DNA from: Castor canadensis | Lineage: Eukaryota; Chordata; Mammalia; Rodentia; Castoridae | DNA: 64,000 nt | NCBI RefSeq assembly: GCF_047511655.1 | Contig: NC_133391.1 | Coordinates: 101,903,384-101,967,383, forward strand | Reading direction: 5' to 3' | Translations under genes and position numbers: made by a program | The notes under the pieces: generated by a model | The model's database searches: none | The model's input: the letters and a program-made list of their open reading frames with translations, nothing else | What the model was told of the DNA's origin: nothing | Part shown: positions 47,946 through 60,225 of the stretch, one piece after another | Layout of the letters: each line of letters starts with the position of its first letter | Numbering within the stretch: the stretch's first letter is position 1

Positions 47946-48564
47946 AGGAGTGATACCATTTATTTTTCTAAAAATCCTATGAGGAAGTATAGCTGAAAAG
48001 AGTGGGTGGGCCAATTCATAGTCATTTCTACCTGCTTCTTTGCTGATGGAATTCCTATTTTATTCAGGGCATCCATCCCTTGCAGGTGACTCCCAGATGA
48101 CTCCTGGTTGGGAAAGTGATCATCCTGGCTGCTTAATGAAAGGCATATGAAACACTTCTGGCCAATGAACAATGAGGCATCTGGAAAATGTTTCCTTTCC
48201 TTGAAAGTATAACATAAGGGAGAAATGGCCTGTCTTCTTGCACTGAATTTGGCAGCCATGGGGAGACCAGTGGAGAACAAAGTGAGAGGCACACTCATGG
48301 ACACAGGTAGCTAGGTAAGCAGCTCAAAGCAGTGGACAGAAACATAAGAAATTTCCAAAAGTCACACTTGGAGTCATCTACTCTTTATCTACCACACAGC
48401 AAGAGCCCCATTATTAAAAAATACATAACCAGTTTTTAAATACCCCCAAACATGAAATGATTGATGTGGAAAGCAATCTAGATTCATTTGTCCATCTCAA
48501 GCCTTTTGAGATATAATAGCTGGTCATTTATTGGGTTTAGAGCAGTCCTACCAGTATATACTGT

Positions 48565-49225
48565 ATTTATATGCAACCACCACCATGTAACGCCAGATCG
48601 CATACACGTAAAATTATAATGGAGCTAAAAACATTCTTATTAGGGCTGGTGACGATGCTCAAGCAATAAGAGTGGCTGCCTAGCAAGCATGAGACTGTGA
48701 GTTCAAACTTCAGTACTGCCAAAAAAAAAAAAAAAAAGGCACAAAACATTCCTATCACCTGATGATGTCGTAGCACAATGCACTCCTCACATGTTATGTT
48801 GATGCTGATATAAACAAACCTACTGTGCTACCAGTCTTATAAAAGTATAGCACATGCAATTATGTACAATATAGAATACTTGATAATGCTAATAAAAGAT
48901 CATGTTACCAGTTTATGTATTCACTATACATTTGTGTTATTTTGGAGTACTCATAAAAATTTATAGTAAAACAATATGCTATATTATGCCTATAGCAGCT
49001 TCATAGATCTTGTGCTTACAATTTTCTCTTGTGCTTGATTTAATCTCATGTTGTTTTGCTCATCATGACCCTAGAATCCCCACTGGTTATACCATATATA
49101 TATACGCACACACAACATAGCCTAGGTATGTATTAGGCTATACCACCATGGTTTGTGAAAGTACACTCCATCATGTTCATACAACAGCACAACTGCCCTC
49201 ATAACTAAGTGACGTGTGATTGTGT
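48565..49225 (+). repeat. Ancient DNA-transposon-like repeat, split by a SINE
   Basis: Both ends carry GTAACGCC/GTGACGTGT-type sequences and the middle matches an old mammalian repeat that I remember but cannot name ('gctgatataaacaaacctac ... taggctataccaccatggtt'). It is interrupted by the SINE at 48641-48742. Confidence 0.45.
48641..48742 (+). repeat. tRNA/ID-like SINE
   Basis: 'gggctggtgacgatgctcaa ... gagttcaaacttcagtactg' and an 18-nt A-run. The flanking duplication is 'aaaacattcttat' and 'aaaacattcctat' (48743-48755). Confidence 0.92.
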
Positions 49226-49416
49226 TTAATTTGTGCCATACTCTGTCGCTTATACCTGCTTATTAATTTGTAACTATTATCTTCTTTTCCATGTGAATGG
49301 ATTAGTTTCTTTCTAACTCGGATGTCTATTTTATAATTATTGTGATTAACAACCTTAACAAATGTATCATTGACTAGTCGTAGGTTAACATACTCCTATT
49401 TCTAGACTATGTTTTT

Positions 49417-49508
49417 AACATATATATTACCTAAAAATAATTATGGAATTATCTGAATTATGATTCCATAGTTATAATTCAATAATTATTTTAGGTAATA
49501 TGTATGTT
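49417..49508. repeat. 92-bp AT-rich inverted repeat (possible MITE)
   Basis: The arms 49417-49444 and 49482-49508 are reverse complements apart from one extra A and about one mismatch. A second inner pair, 'tatggaat' (49443-49450) and 'attccata' (49463-49470), is nested inside. There is no coding sequence and no family that I recognise. Confidence 0.6.
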
Positions 49509-50320
49509 GATTACTATGCAATTTCAGAGACTCTGGAAGAGATGTAAAGGATATTTGGGACAAGGTGACCACTTTGATACCTCTAAAAGCAGTATTTCTT
49601 TTAAGAGCTGCCTCAGACTCTAGACTGACTTTTTCTTCTGAAACATATCAAGCACAATATTCTCCATGGCACCCTTTCTTATTACTCCAGTGAACACAGG
49701 AATACCTAAACAAAAAAAGTATTAAATATGCTTAACATTTAAAATTAACCAAATTATTTTAAAACTCATCACAACTCCATTTGTTTTTTTAAGTCAATGT
49801 TTTGATTCTAAGGACCACATTTCTTTTCACATTTCAATGTATCTAAAATTGGGTAGGATTTCACAGTCTTTGCTGGCCAGGTAGCAATCATGAAACAGTT
49901 CCATTTCTGTACATACACAATTTGTCATTTCTGGAGACAAGACTGGAAAGCTATGCCTCCTTGCCACTTTAGTACAGGCCTGAGTTACAGTTGTTTGAAA
50001 ACTGTTTGTTGATACCTTTTGATAAAATGAAGAAAACTTGTGAGTTTCAAGCTTAGAAAAACATGTAATAACCACACTAAGGCAGTCAAAAAGACAATGC
50101 TGCAGCATCCAAAGGCATTGACAAATCTGATTCAAAAAGTGAATCTGAAATGCTAGACTTCAAAGAAAACTTAGGAATAACTTAACTCATTAGTGTTGTT
50201 TCTTTTTTCTTTTTTCAATGTATAAGAGTACAATATGAAAAAACTAACTGTTAAAGAGTGTCTTCAACTAGTGGATGGAAGGAAAGAAGGAAGGAAATTT
50301 TAAGTGATTAAAAAAAGAAA
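49509..50320. other. Unique gene-free stretch
   Basis: About 0.8 kb with no named repeat. The minus frame at 50135-49827 is open for 102 codons but shows no recognisable domain. Confidence 0.4.
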
Positions 50321-50324
50321 TAGG

Positions 50325-50437
50325 TTGTGAGGTGTGCTGACCCATACCTGTAATCCCATCACTCAGGGGTGGAAGCAAGAGCTCCATGAGTTCAGGCCTT
50401 ACGAAGTAAGACCCTGTCTCAAAAAAAAAAAAAAAGA
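50325..50437 (+). repeat. B1-like SINE
   Basis: 'tgaggtgtgctgacccatac ... agaccctgtctcaaaaaaaa'. Confidence 0.85.
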
Positions 50438-50902
50438 AGACAAAGAAAAATATTGCATTATAGTCTAATTGTCAATTTTCTTCTTAATGATCCTAAAATA
50501 ATGGCACATCTTCCAGTCAGTGACATGTTGAAGTCCATGGAACAAGATACAATTCATGCATCAGATCAGAAAGGCTAAATGACTTACACATACTCTTTCC
50601 ATAGCATTGAAGATAGATCTTTTCTCAGCATTGCAGTGGTTTGCTTCTTTTTGGTGAGTATCTGTATATGAACCAGTTTCCCAAGGGTCCTTCTAATCCA
50701 AGGATTCACTTTGGAGACAATATGTGACACTCATGGAAGTCAAAAATTCATGTGTAATTTTTATTTTATTCAGGATTTGGTAATAGTACAAGGGAGGGTT
50801 TCATACACATGTACAGTGTATTTTAAGCAATTCTACCCATCTATTATATTCCCTTAACCCCTCTCCCTCAACCTTCTCTTTGAGAAACAATATTTGGTGT
50901 CT

Positions 50903-51020
50903 TTTTTTGAGGTAGGGTCTCAAAAACTATTTGCCTGGGCTGGCTTCGAACCACAATCCTTCTGATTTCTGTCTCCTGAGTAGCTAGGATTACAGGTGTG
51001 AGCTACTAGAGCCCAGCTAG
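50903..51020 (-). repeat. B1-like part of composite SINE, reverse
   Basis: 'gaggtagggtctcaaaaact ... aggattacaggtgtgagcta'. Confidence 0.8.
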
Positions 51021-51602
51021 ATGGGTTTCTTTATATTTCTATACATATACATGTAACATATTTTGATCCCCTTCACCTCCAACCCAGGACCCTCTCCATT
51101 TCCCTTGCCCCTCTCTTTGAGCCCCTCCCCTGCAGTGCCCCTTTTGCACTCAAGTCCCATTATTTTTGTTATTGTTATTTTTAGATTCCACATATGAGCA
51201 TGTGACATTTGTTTTTATGAGTTTGGCTTATTTCACTCAATATGATGATCTGCAGTTCCATCCATTTTCCTGCAAATTACATAATTTCCTTCTTCATTTG
51301 AGGCTAAGTAATACTACATAGTGTATTTATAACACATTTTCTTTATCCATTCATTAGTTGTTGGGCACCTAGGCTGATTCTACTACCACTTCGTAAATAG
51401 TACTGTGATAAACATGGGTGTGCAGGTATCCATCTTATATGTGGATTTACACTCCTTAGTATGTATTCCCAAAAGAGGTATGGCAGGGTCATAAGACAGG
51501 TCAATTTTTAGCTTTTTGAGGAACCTCCACACTGATTTCCATAGTGGTTGCACTAGTTTACATTCCCACCAATAGTGTATGAGGGTTCCTCCATGCCAGC
51601 AT

Positions 51603-51870
51603 TTGTTTTTTTTTTTTATTTTTATTTTTTACTTTGGTAGGACTGGGGTTTGAACTCGGGGTTTCATGGTTTCAAAGCAGGTGCTCAAAAAAAAAAAAAA
51701 AAAAAAGCAGGTGCTCTACTGCTTCAACCACACCTGCAGTCCATTTTGCTCTTGTTATTTTGGAGATGGGGTCTTGGGAACAATTTGCCAGGGCTAGCCT
51801 CAAACCAAAATCCTCCTGATCTCAGCCTCTCAATTAGCTAGGATTACAGGCGTGAGCTTTGTAATCCCAT
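51603..51870 (-). repeat. Composite SINE, reverse, with internal poly(A) insertion
   Basis: T-run, 'ggtttgaactcggggtttca', then a 20-nt A-run (51687-51706) bordered by two copies of 'aaagcaggtgctc', then the rest of the SINE ('gagatggggtcttgggaaca ... ggattacaggcgtgagcttt'). Confidence 0.85.
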
Positions 51871-52400
51871 AAACAGCTTTGGTAAAAGCCCCATTGTTTG
51901 TTTTCGTGGCGATGATCAATCTGACTGGAGTGAAATGGAATCTTTACGGCTAAGACTATTGAACATTTTTTCATGAGTTTGTTAGCCATTTATACTTCTT
52001 CTGAGAACTATTCAATTCATTTGCCCATTTATTAATTGGATTATTTGTTCTTTTGCTATTTAATTTATTAACTCTTTGTATATTCTGGACATTAATCCTT
52101 CTCTGTTGAATAGCTGGGAAAGATTTCCTCCCTTTCTGTGAGTCGTCTCTTCATTCTGGTAATTATTTCCTTTGCTATGCAGAAGCTGTCATTCTTAGTT
52201 CCTGGGCAATTGGAGTTCTATTCAGAAAATATTTGCCTATGCCTAGATCTTTAACCCATTTTGAATTATTTTTGTAAGGATGAGAGATAGGAGTCTGGTT
52301 TCAGTGTTTTGCATGTAGATAAACAATTTTCCCAGCACCATTTGTTGAAGAGGCTGTCTTTTCTCCAATGTGTATTTTGGAGTCTTTTCAACACAACTTT

Positions 52401-53345
52401 TTGAGTCCTAAATCATAAAGCATTAAGTGGAGTCTCTAATACTCTTACCCTGGAGTTATTTTTCATACAAATCTAAAACGTCCAGGCCTTGCCTTGAACA
52501 AGAGGAAAAAACAATCATCAGCTGAAGTTCTTCCAAGTTACTCTCAGAATGTGCGTTTGCAGTGAGCCTGCTTCCTCTTAAGGAAGCGTTGTGTAAATAA
52601 TCAAGAGCACATTACAGTCATTCTGGAAGATTACGTCAGTGAAGGACCTTGAGAAATATCTTCTTTAAAAGGTTTAGGCCACAGAAGGATTTTATGTATT
52701 TTTTTTTCTATTATGATAAGGCTTGTAGAAAACCTAGTTTGAAATAAATAAACGTAACATTTAATAAATGAACAGTTTATCAAAGCAGTAAATCAGTTTC
52801 CGTTTTTCCTTACTAGGCATACAAACCGAAATTTTATTATACAATGCTTCTAAGAATATTGTTTTGTTGTACTTTCTCATCTCATTAATTTTCAAAGAAA
52901 CCAGTCTGGACATTTTAAACATTTTCTCTGATTATTTAAATAAGTGTCAGTGTTCACATAAACCAATGTGGTTCTCTCAACAGGGGTGATTTTGGCCTTC
53001 CCAACATCCTCAACCCAAGAGACACTTGACAATAGATGCATTTTTTTTTTTTGGTCACACTGGGGGAGGAAGCATCAGTGTGGGTAGAGGTCAGGGAAGC
53101 TGCTGAAATTCTATAATGCATAGCACAGCACTCCACGACAAAGAATTATGCTTTCCAAAATGTCAACAGGGCCACATTGAGAAGCCTTGACATAGACATA
53201 TCTCTGTTCCTCTTTATTTGAAATACATGCAATGTGCCACAGGGCCCTTGGCACATAATTTGGTGCATGCAGAGAAAGAACAATTTAGCATTAACCCTTT
53301 TTTCCATGTGCATTGCCAGACTAAGATGTGTATATTTTATATATA
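52401..53345. other. Gene-free stretch
   Basis: About 0.9 kb without a named repeat except a T-run near 53040. Confidence 0.4.
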
Positions 53346-53349
53346 CACA

Positions 53350-53440
53350 TGTGTATTTTTTTGCATTCCTAGAGATGGAACCCAAGGCCTTATGCATGCC
53401 TGGAAAGTGCTCTACCTACTCTTGTAGTCCTTGCACTGGT
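53350..53440 (-). repeat. ID-type SINE, reverse
   Basis: 'cctagagatggaacccaagg ... gctctacctactcttgtagt'. Confidence 0.65.
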
Positions 53441-53494
53441 GTTTCAACTTTGGTCTTTTGTATTCTTTTCTCTCCTGGAGCAGCCAGTGTGGTG

Positions 53495-53880
53495 GTTTCC
53501 TGCTGCTAAGATTACTCTTAGTCCATTTTACCTGCACAAAATAGCTCTGGACCAGTAATTTATTAAAAAGTGCAATTGGCTTGTAACTCTACACACTGGA
53601 AAGTCCCTGGTGTGGCACTGGCATCTCTTGGCATCTGGTGAAGGCCTTCTTGGTGCATCGTAACACGATGCAGGACACCACATGTGAGGCAGAGCAAGCA
53701 GGTTAGCGCAGGCCTCTTCCTCTTCCTAGGAAACCACTAATGCTATCATGGGACCTTACCCACATGACCTCATCTACTCCTAATTGCCTCCCCAAATCCC
53801 TACCTCCAAACACCATTAATGTATGAACTTGGAGATTAAGTACCCAACACAAAATTTTGGGAAAACAAACTCAAGCCATA
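53495..53880 (-). repeat. MaLR-type LTR, reverse
   Basis: 'cttagtccattttacctgca ... aatttattaaaaagtgcaat' at the left, '...acacaaaattttgggaaaac' at the right. Confidence 0.6.
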
Positions 53881-54201
53881 GGAGTACCATCTTCTGAGAC
53901 CCTACAGGATTTATTTCTTGCCTCATTCTGCAGCCTTACACCAAGCACCCTTTGCTCTCTTCTCTCAAGCCACACTGACTTTCTTTTAGCTGTTCAAATT
54001 GTCCTGATTCCTTCCACCCCAGGGCCTGCAGCTTTGTTGCAACCCCTTTATCTCTTCTCATCTTTCATATCTAATCTCAGTTCCAGGAAACCTTCCTTAA
54101 CCCATCTTTACTAGAAGAGGTCAACTTACTATAAACTCTCATAGTCCCTTTTCTCTTAATACTCTTCAGAGTTTGTATTTGTTTAATTTTTTAAAACAAT
54201 A

Positions 54202-54220
54202 TCTCTCTCTCTCTCCCTCC

Positions 54221-54254
<34 letters not shown>
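54202..54254. repeat. (CT)n microsatellite
   Basis: CT repeat with CCCTCC and TTT interruptions. Confidence 0.95.
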
Positions 54255-55419
54255 GCTAGTTCATCATAAAGTTTGCAAAGGCAAGGTTACTACACATTTT
54301 GTAACTCATTGCTTCTCCAAGACCCAGTACCTAGTATACCAGCTCAATTAATATTATTGAATGCATGGTCCGTATTTTGCATTCTAGGACAGTTAACACA
54401 CCTAATGGGTGTCAGAATAAATGTCTCTTATGTTTCTTAATATACCTTAATGCATCTGCTTGTTGTAGAAGAGCAAGTACTGAAAAGCTAGAATTTAAAG
54501 TGCTAAATGTTTTGAATGTTTACATGATAAACAAAGAACTTTAGAAGGTTTGAGAATGGGAAGGGGACCTCAAAAACCTAACTGGAAGTGATATATTAAG
54601 GAGATACAGAACTTTTGCATGACAGGGGCTACTAGATTTTAGGGGATATGAGGTAATGACTTTGAAGCTGTTTTCTGTAGTTGTTGGCTCTGTAATCCTT
54701 AGTTGTTACGACCACCAGAACTTTTACCCACTCAAACTTGTGTTAGTTGTGCCTGGAAAAATAGGAGTAATTCAAGTCGTGTCTGATGTTGGGAACAGGA
54801 TGGGTAAAAGATATCAGGGTGGATATCAGGGCAGAGGTATAGGATCTTAACAGGTAACATAGATCTCAACAGATAACATCAATTTGGCATAGAAGAACTA
54901 GAAATAGAAGAACCTTGAGGATTACTGAGGTAGAGGCTGTGTTTCCACTGTACTTATCACAAGGATTTGAGTCAATCCTACGTAAATATTAGAGATCGCC
55001 TTAAAAGGAAAAAGACATGGGTAATTGGACAGCATACAATAAGAATGAATGAGGGAAGAGGTAAACTCCATAATATCTCAAGTCTCTTTCTCAAAAATTT
55101 CCCTTCTACTCATTCTAACATAACTAAAGGCTAGAGCAGGAATCGTAGACTAATTGCTTTTGACTTTTTAATATTTGGACGTGTGAATATTTTCTCTCAT
55201 ATGTCCAAGTCATCTTGTTCTTATTGTTGTTTTACCCCTCATCTGACAGACAAATGATAATATGCTTACCCTTTCTTCTGAAGTTCCCAGAAAAGTTTAC
55301 AACTTCCTAACTAAATGTCACCAAGTGACTCATTATGGAAAGAAAGGGAAAAAAAAACAACTCTAACGGGATATGGGAAAAAGAGCTTTTCAGATCTACA
55401 GTATAAATTGCACTGTGAG
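54255..55419. other. Gene-free stretch
   Basis: About 1.2 kb without recognised features. Confidence 0.4.
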
Positions 55420-55605
55420 CTAATATCAGTTCCCTGAATCTTACCAACTCCATGAGGTAGGTACTCTTATTATCTTCATTTCTAAGAAAAGAAATTCAAG
55501 GCACAGAAAGATTACTTTACTTGCTCAATGTCACACAGCTACCAAGTAGTGAGGTAAGATTATATTCTAGGCAATCTGCCTCCAGCTTTCACTGATGTGC
55601 ACTCA
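55420..55605 (-). repeat. MIR, reverse
   Basis: 'ccatgaggtaggtactctta', 'ttgctcaatgtcacacagct', '...ggcaatctgcctccagcttt' is the reversed MIR pattern. Confidence 0.7.
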
Positions 55606-55824
55606 GGCCTTATTTTCATTACTTCATACTGATTAGTTTTGGCTTTCGACTACAGCACAGGGTTACGTAAAACACAAGAAGACATCCTGTTAATGACACC
55701 TCTGTCCTATATTTGTTCAGTCTAGGGAAGATCCTTGAATTCTCTCTTTCTCTTACATCCTACATCCAAACTGTCAGGAAACTTCTAACACTGCTTTCAA
55801 AAAATACTCTCACACCCCACACTC

Positions 55825-55912
55825 CAGCTGGTGGAATGGCTCAAGTGGTAGAGCGCCTGCCTAGCAAGTATGAGGCCCGGAGTTCAAACCCCAGTACCAC
55901 CAAAAAAAACCC
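55825..55912 (+). repeat. tRNA/ID-like SINE (near consensus)
   Basis: 'atggctcaagtggtagagcg', 'gcctgcctagcaagtatgag', 'gagttcaaaccccagtacca' and an A-run. This is one of the best preserved copies. Confidence 0.95.
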
Positions 55913-56655
55913 CTCCAATCACTTCTCACCTTCTTCACTACCATCATCTCCATCTAAGTTAGTGCCACCTTGCCACCAAATTATGGCACTAACCCCCAAG
56001 CATCATCCCTACTTACTTCCTTCTCAACACAACAGTCAGATAGCCTTCAAAATCAAAGACTAGATTGAGTCCTGCGTGCTCTGAAAATCAGTCAGTGGTT
56101 CCCCATTTCATTCAGAGTAGAAACCGGGCTTGTTAAAGCTTTGCTACGAGGCCCTCTTCTCTCTGGAGCTCCTCCTCTCATGATAACTGTGGTGACCCCA
56201 TGTCCCAACATTCTGTCACACACCCAACACTCTAGCCACACCTGACTACTGGTGGGCCTTGCACAATCCATGCAAGCTTTTTGCCTTAGAATTTCTGTGC
56301 TGGCAGCTACTTCTGCCTGGAATTCTGCCCGGTCTGTCTCCTCACTTCCTGTAAGTCTCCATTCAAATCACAGGCCTACCTTAAAAACCCTATTTTAAAT
56401 TATAAAGTCCTACCATCCCAGTTCTACTGAACCACACTTTCTTTTCTTTCTCCCTCAGTATGTGTTTCTTACAGCACTTGGCACTTTCCAATATAGCATA
56501 TCATTTACTATCTATTTATTATATTTATCATCGTTCTTCTCCATTAAATAAATTTAAGTTTGTGAACACTAGTGTATCTCAAGCACCATGCATATTTGTT
56601 AAACAAATGAAGGAAGGAGTAAGCACTCATAACGTCCCTAGGGAGTGAGTGCCAC
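55913..56655. other. Gene-free stretch
   Basis: About 0.7 kb. No named feature; an AATAAA occurs near 56546 without other gene signs. Confidence 0.4.
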
Positions 56656-56659
56656 TGGG

Positions 56660-56790
56660 GTTTGTTTTGTTTTGGTTTTGGTTTGATTTGAGACAAGAGC
56701 TTGCCATGTAACCCAGGCAGGCCTTAAACTCTGATGAATCATCAGGAATCAGCCTTCCTAGAGCTGGGATTAGAGGTATGCTCCACCAGC
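56660..56790 (-). repeat. B1-like SINE, reverse
   Basis: 'gagacaagagcttgccatgt ... gctgggattagaggtatgct'. Confidence 0.8.
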
Positions 56791-56819
56791 TATTTTTTAA
56801 AGTCAGGAAATTCTTCAGA

Positions 56820-56912
56820 GAACTACATGAAATGCAGCCAAATAAACCTCTTTATAACATACTGAGGCTTGAGTATTTTGTTATAGCAACACAGAACAGA
56901 CTAAGACACTGT
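56820..56912 (+). repeat. MaLR LTR 3' end fragment
   Basis: 'aaataaacctctttataaca ... gttatagcaacacagaacag' and 'actaagacac' match the MST-type LTR terminus. Confidence 0.6.
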
Positions 56913-57188
56913 TCTATCACAATTTGAATACCTCAAGAACTGGACTCTGTTTTACACAGTTTTGCATTTTCTTGTTCAGTGCCTGATTCGTAGTAGATTC
57001 TCATTAAAATTGAATTTATTTGCAAGTGCGAGAGTATGGGTGGATGGATTAATAAGTGTCTAAAAATATCCTGCCTAGCATATTCCTATTGGAGATTTTC
57101 AAGAGTGAAAATAGTTAACACACATTTCTGGAGTACTTGCTATGTGATAAAACAGAGGAAAAGATAAAAAAAAGTCCTTGTCATATGT

Positions 57189-57212
57189 ATTATATATATA
57201 TATATATATATA
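57189..57212. repeat. (TA)n microsatellite
   Basis: Short AT-dinucleotide run. Confidence 0.9.
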
Positions 57213-58184
57213 ATGGGGTTTTTTTCTGCCTGGCTGATCCTTGTCTTATGAAACAATAGTTTTAGTAGGGCACAGAGCACCACATAAATAAATACATAAA
57301 TGTCTTCAAGCAGTGAAAAGTGCAGTAGAGGGGAAAAAACAGGGCTAGGTGGGCAGAGTCACTGACCTGGATGTAAGAAAGTTTCCTGAGTGGGTGACAT
57401 TTGGACAAAGACCTGAATGATGACGAGAAGTGAATCATGCAAAGATCAGAGGGGCCACTGCCTCAGCCCAGAAGGGACACCTCTCACTTATGTTCATATT
57501 TCATTGGCTGGCATTGGTCACATGGCCTTGATTGACTACAAATGGGCTAGACTCACCTCTGTGCTCAAGAAGGGGAAGATAGACTATAAACCAGCAACGT
57601 CTCTACAAAGGGTCAAAGAAAAAGGAATAATACAAACAATAACTCTGATGTTTAAATCTATTATCTGTATTTGCATTTAATAATTTCATATGGATTAAAA
57701 ATAAAAATCAGAGCAGTAATTGATCCAGGCAGAGTAAGTGGCAAGTGTTTGGCACATCAGGAAAAAAAAAAAACCCACCAAAAGACCAATGTATTACTGG
57801 GGTACAGTGAATTCAAACCAATGTGATAGGACATTGGGAGTCAAAGCATGGTTTTTTTCTCTCAGGGCAATGGAATAACTTTGTGAGGTAGGATCTCTAC
57901 CACTTAAGCCACATTGGCAGCTCTGGTTTCAATTTATAAATTCTTTGGCTGTTGTGCACAGAATAGACTGTGGAGAACAAGGTGGGAAGACAGACAGGAA
58001 GTTATTCACTAGTCCAGGTAGGAGAGAATGTAACTAGGTCTGGAAGGAATAGCAAAGAGGACAAAAGAGCTTTAATGTAAAATAGACAGGACTGCATGGT
58101 AGACTAGATATGAGGGGGGTAGAAAATAGAGGAATTCTTTACCCATAAATTGTGCTAGACTCTTTTTATGTTGTTGTGATGTGT
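57213..58184. other. Gene-free stretch
   Basis: About 1 kb. A short reverse SINE remnant ('ctaccacttaagccacattg') lies near 57896-57920. Nothing else can be named. Confidence 0.4.
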
Positions 58185-58312
58185 TTGATTTGTTTAGTTC
58201 TGTTCTTCGAGACAATCTCATTATGTAGTCCAGGTTGGCCTTAAACTCACCATCCTCCTGCTTTCAGCCTCCCAGGAGCTGGGATTATAGGAGTGAAGCA
58301 CAACGCTGACAC
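58185..58312 (-). repeat. B1-like SINE, reverse
   Basis: 'ctcattatgtagtccaggtt ... ggagctgggattataggagt'. Confidence 0.85.
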
Positions 58313-58399
58313 TTTTTTTTTCTTTTTGTCCTTATTTTTCTCTGTGAACAGAATACATATTATGCCCTGTTCTTCATTGAAAAAAGGTTTTTAAAGCAA

Positions 58400-58705
58400 G
58401 GCTAGGTGGCTCACACATGTAACCTCAGCTACTCGGAAGCAGAGATGAGGAAGATCAAGGTTTGAGGCCAGTCCAGACAAAATGTCAGTGAGACCCCCCC
58501 CCATCCCAACCAGTAGTTGGGCATAGTGGCATGCATCTGTTGCCCCAGTTATATAAGAAGCAAAAATAGAATGATCATGGTCGAAGCTGACCTGGGCATA
58601 AAGTGAGACCCTATTAGAAAAATAACTAAAGCAAAAAAGGCTGGAGGCGTGGCTCAGTGGCCTAGCAAGAGCAAAGCCCTGAGTTCAACTCTCAGTACTA
58701 CAAAT
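58400..58705 (+). repeat. Long composite SINE (three modules)
   Basis: B1-like head, second B1-like module ('ggcatagtggcatgcatctg'), then tRNA-like end ('gcgtggctcagtggcctagc ... gagttcaactctcagtacta'). Same plan as 7262-7575. Confidence 0.75.
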
Positions 58706-60039
58706 AAAATAAATATAAAAATATGGAAAATACCTATTTATTTTGTGTAGTATGATCAGATGTATAAAATGCAACAGAAGCTGAGTCGTGTGTATGACTG
58801 ACTGAAGCCAGGCAACAGAGAGAAGCAGCTCTGTCTTATTACAGCATGAGGTTGTTGTGATATTTTATATATTAACTCATCCTTTAAACAAGGAGCCCCT
58901 GGCTCCAGCTCTAGCTTTATGTCTACGGCTGTGCAGGGATTCACTCAGAGCCTTACACAGGCTAAAAGAGCACTGTTATCACTGAACTATACTCCCAGCC
59001 CTGTCTGTATACATTGTTCTGAAGCATGGGATGCACACATTTTTTACAGTTGTAGAAACTAGATAGGGCAGGTTCCAGACTGATCTGCAGACCTGATAAC
59101 CTCTGGCTGTGAGTGCCAGGCAGATTCTTAGAGGGATCAAGACTCATTCTGTTAGAGGACAAATTATTCCTCTGGCTGCCTGGATCTTAAGAGCGAGACA
59201 AGACTGGTTTCAGCAACACAGCCTAAGGGAGACACTTTTCCTTTAATCTATGGGGAATTACGCAGATAAAAGCTATAGTAGAGCGGTATATGAAGTGCCA
59301 CCCCGTCGAAGAGGAAAGGCAAACTGGGGGAATGAGACTTTGCAAATCCTGTGGTTTTGTGTTTGTCTTGTTTTGTTTTTCTTGAGAAGTGCTTTTGTAA
59401 CTTTGGAGGGAATTTTCTAACTTCCTCTTTTGAGACTTGGGATGCGTCTTTCTGTGAGGGAAGGAGGTACTGTAAATGCTTCAGTCTCTTTCTCTTCTTT
59501 TTGCAGAGAGAATCACTGCTACACATGCTGCTCTTGCTCCCTTATTTTGCACCAAATGAACGTTTAAATATTTTAAATAAACATGTTTCAGTTGACCGCT
59601 GGGTGAGATTCATGACAGCACGAGGAACTCAGTGGAACTGCTCAAGGAGATCTGGTTAATATCCTCATGATTTACGCTTGCGGTACAAATTGCACTAATA
59701 TTTACAAGAAGGGCATGATCTGGGGCAATGGCAAAGCCCCACTCAAGTGAGAATCTGCATCAATGCCCACTCATGAAAATAGTTACAGTTCAGAAGCCTT
59801 TCCAGAAGTATAATTAAGCCCTTCAAATGACATGTTATTTTCACATTTTTGCTCTTAAGCTACAAATTTTTCTTGCTGCTCAGTACCTGCATTGAGACTA
59901 TTACTTTACAAAAACAAGTAAGATAATGTTAGGTTCCTAGATAACTTCTAAAAAATGCTTTTCTCTTTTAGGCTTTACCAATAAGCAAAGAAATTCCGAT
60001 TTTCTTGATTGCATGGGGTAAAATAATATCTACAAGTAG
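58706..60039. other. Gene-free stretch
   Basis: About 1.3 kb. A reverse ID remnant lies near 58955-59000. An open plus frame (59351-59659) has no recognisable domain. Confidence 0.4.
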
Positions 60040-60225
60040 CTGGATGCCAGTGGCTCACACCTGTAACCCTAAACACTTTGGAGGCTGAAATGGGGAGGAT
60101 GGTGGTTCTAGGCCAGCCCGGATAAATAGTTCTCAAGACCCCATCTCAAAATAACCAGAGCAAAATGGACTGGAGGTGTGGCTCAAGTGGTGGAGCACCT
60201 GCTTTGCAAATCCCAGTCCCGCCAA
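60040..60225 (+). repeat. Composite SINE
   Basis: 'gctggatgccagtggctcac ... ggataaatagttctcaagac' then 'ggactggaggtgtggctcaa ... aaatcccagtcccgccaaaa'. Confidence 0.85.

Larger units (their letters stand above)
50765..52400 (-). repeat. Old LINE-1 3' part, reverse, interrupted by SINEs
   Basis: Reverse L1 ORF2 end and 3' UTR, diverged from the two young copies: 'cagttccatccattttcctg', 'cattcccaccaatagtgtat', 'catttgttgaagaggctgtc'. It has many stops and indels. SINEs sit at 50903-51020 and about 51603-51870. Confidence 0.8.

Noticed and set aside
49827-50135. Minus frame of 102 codons with several cysteines
   Set aside because: I recognise no family and see no gene signals. It may be chance in AT-rich DNA.
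54202-54254. Clustered short repeats as a possible CRISPR array
   Set aside because: These are simple CT or GT microsatellites in a mammalian genome, with no spacer structure.
59351-59659. Plus frame of 102 codons
   Set aside because: Phe/Leu/Cys-rich from T-rich DNA, with an open minus frame across most of it and no domain.
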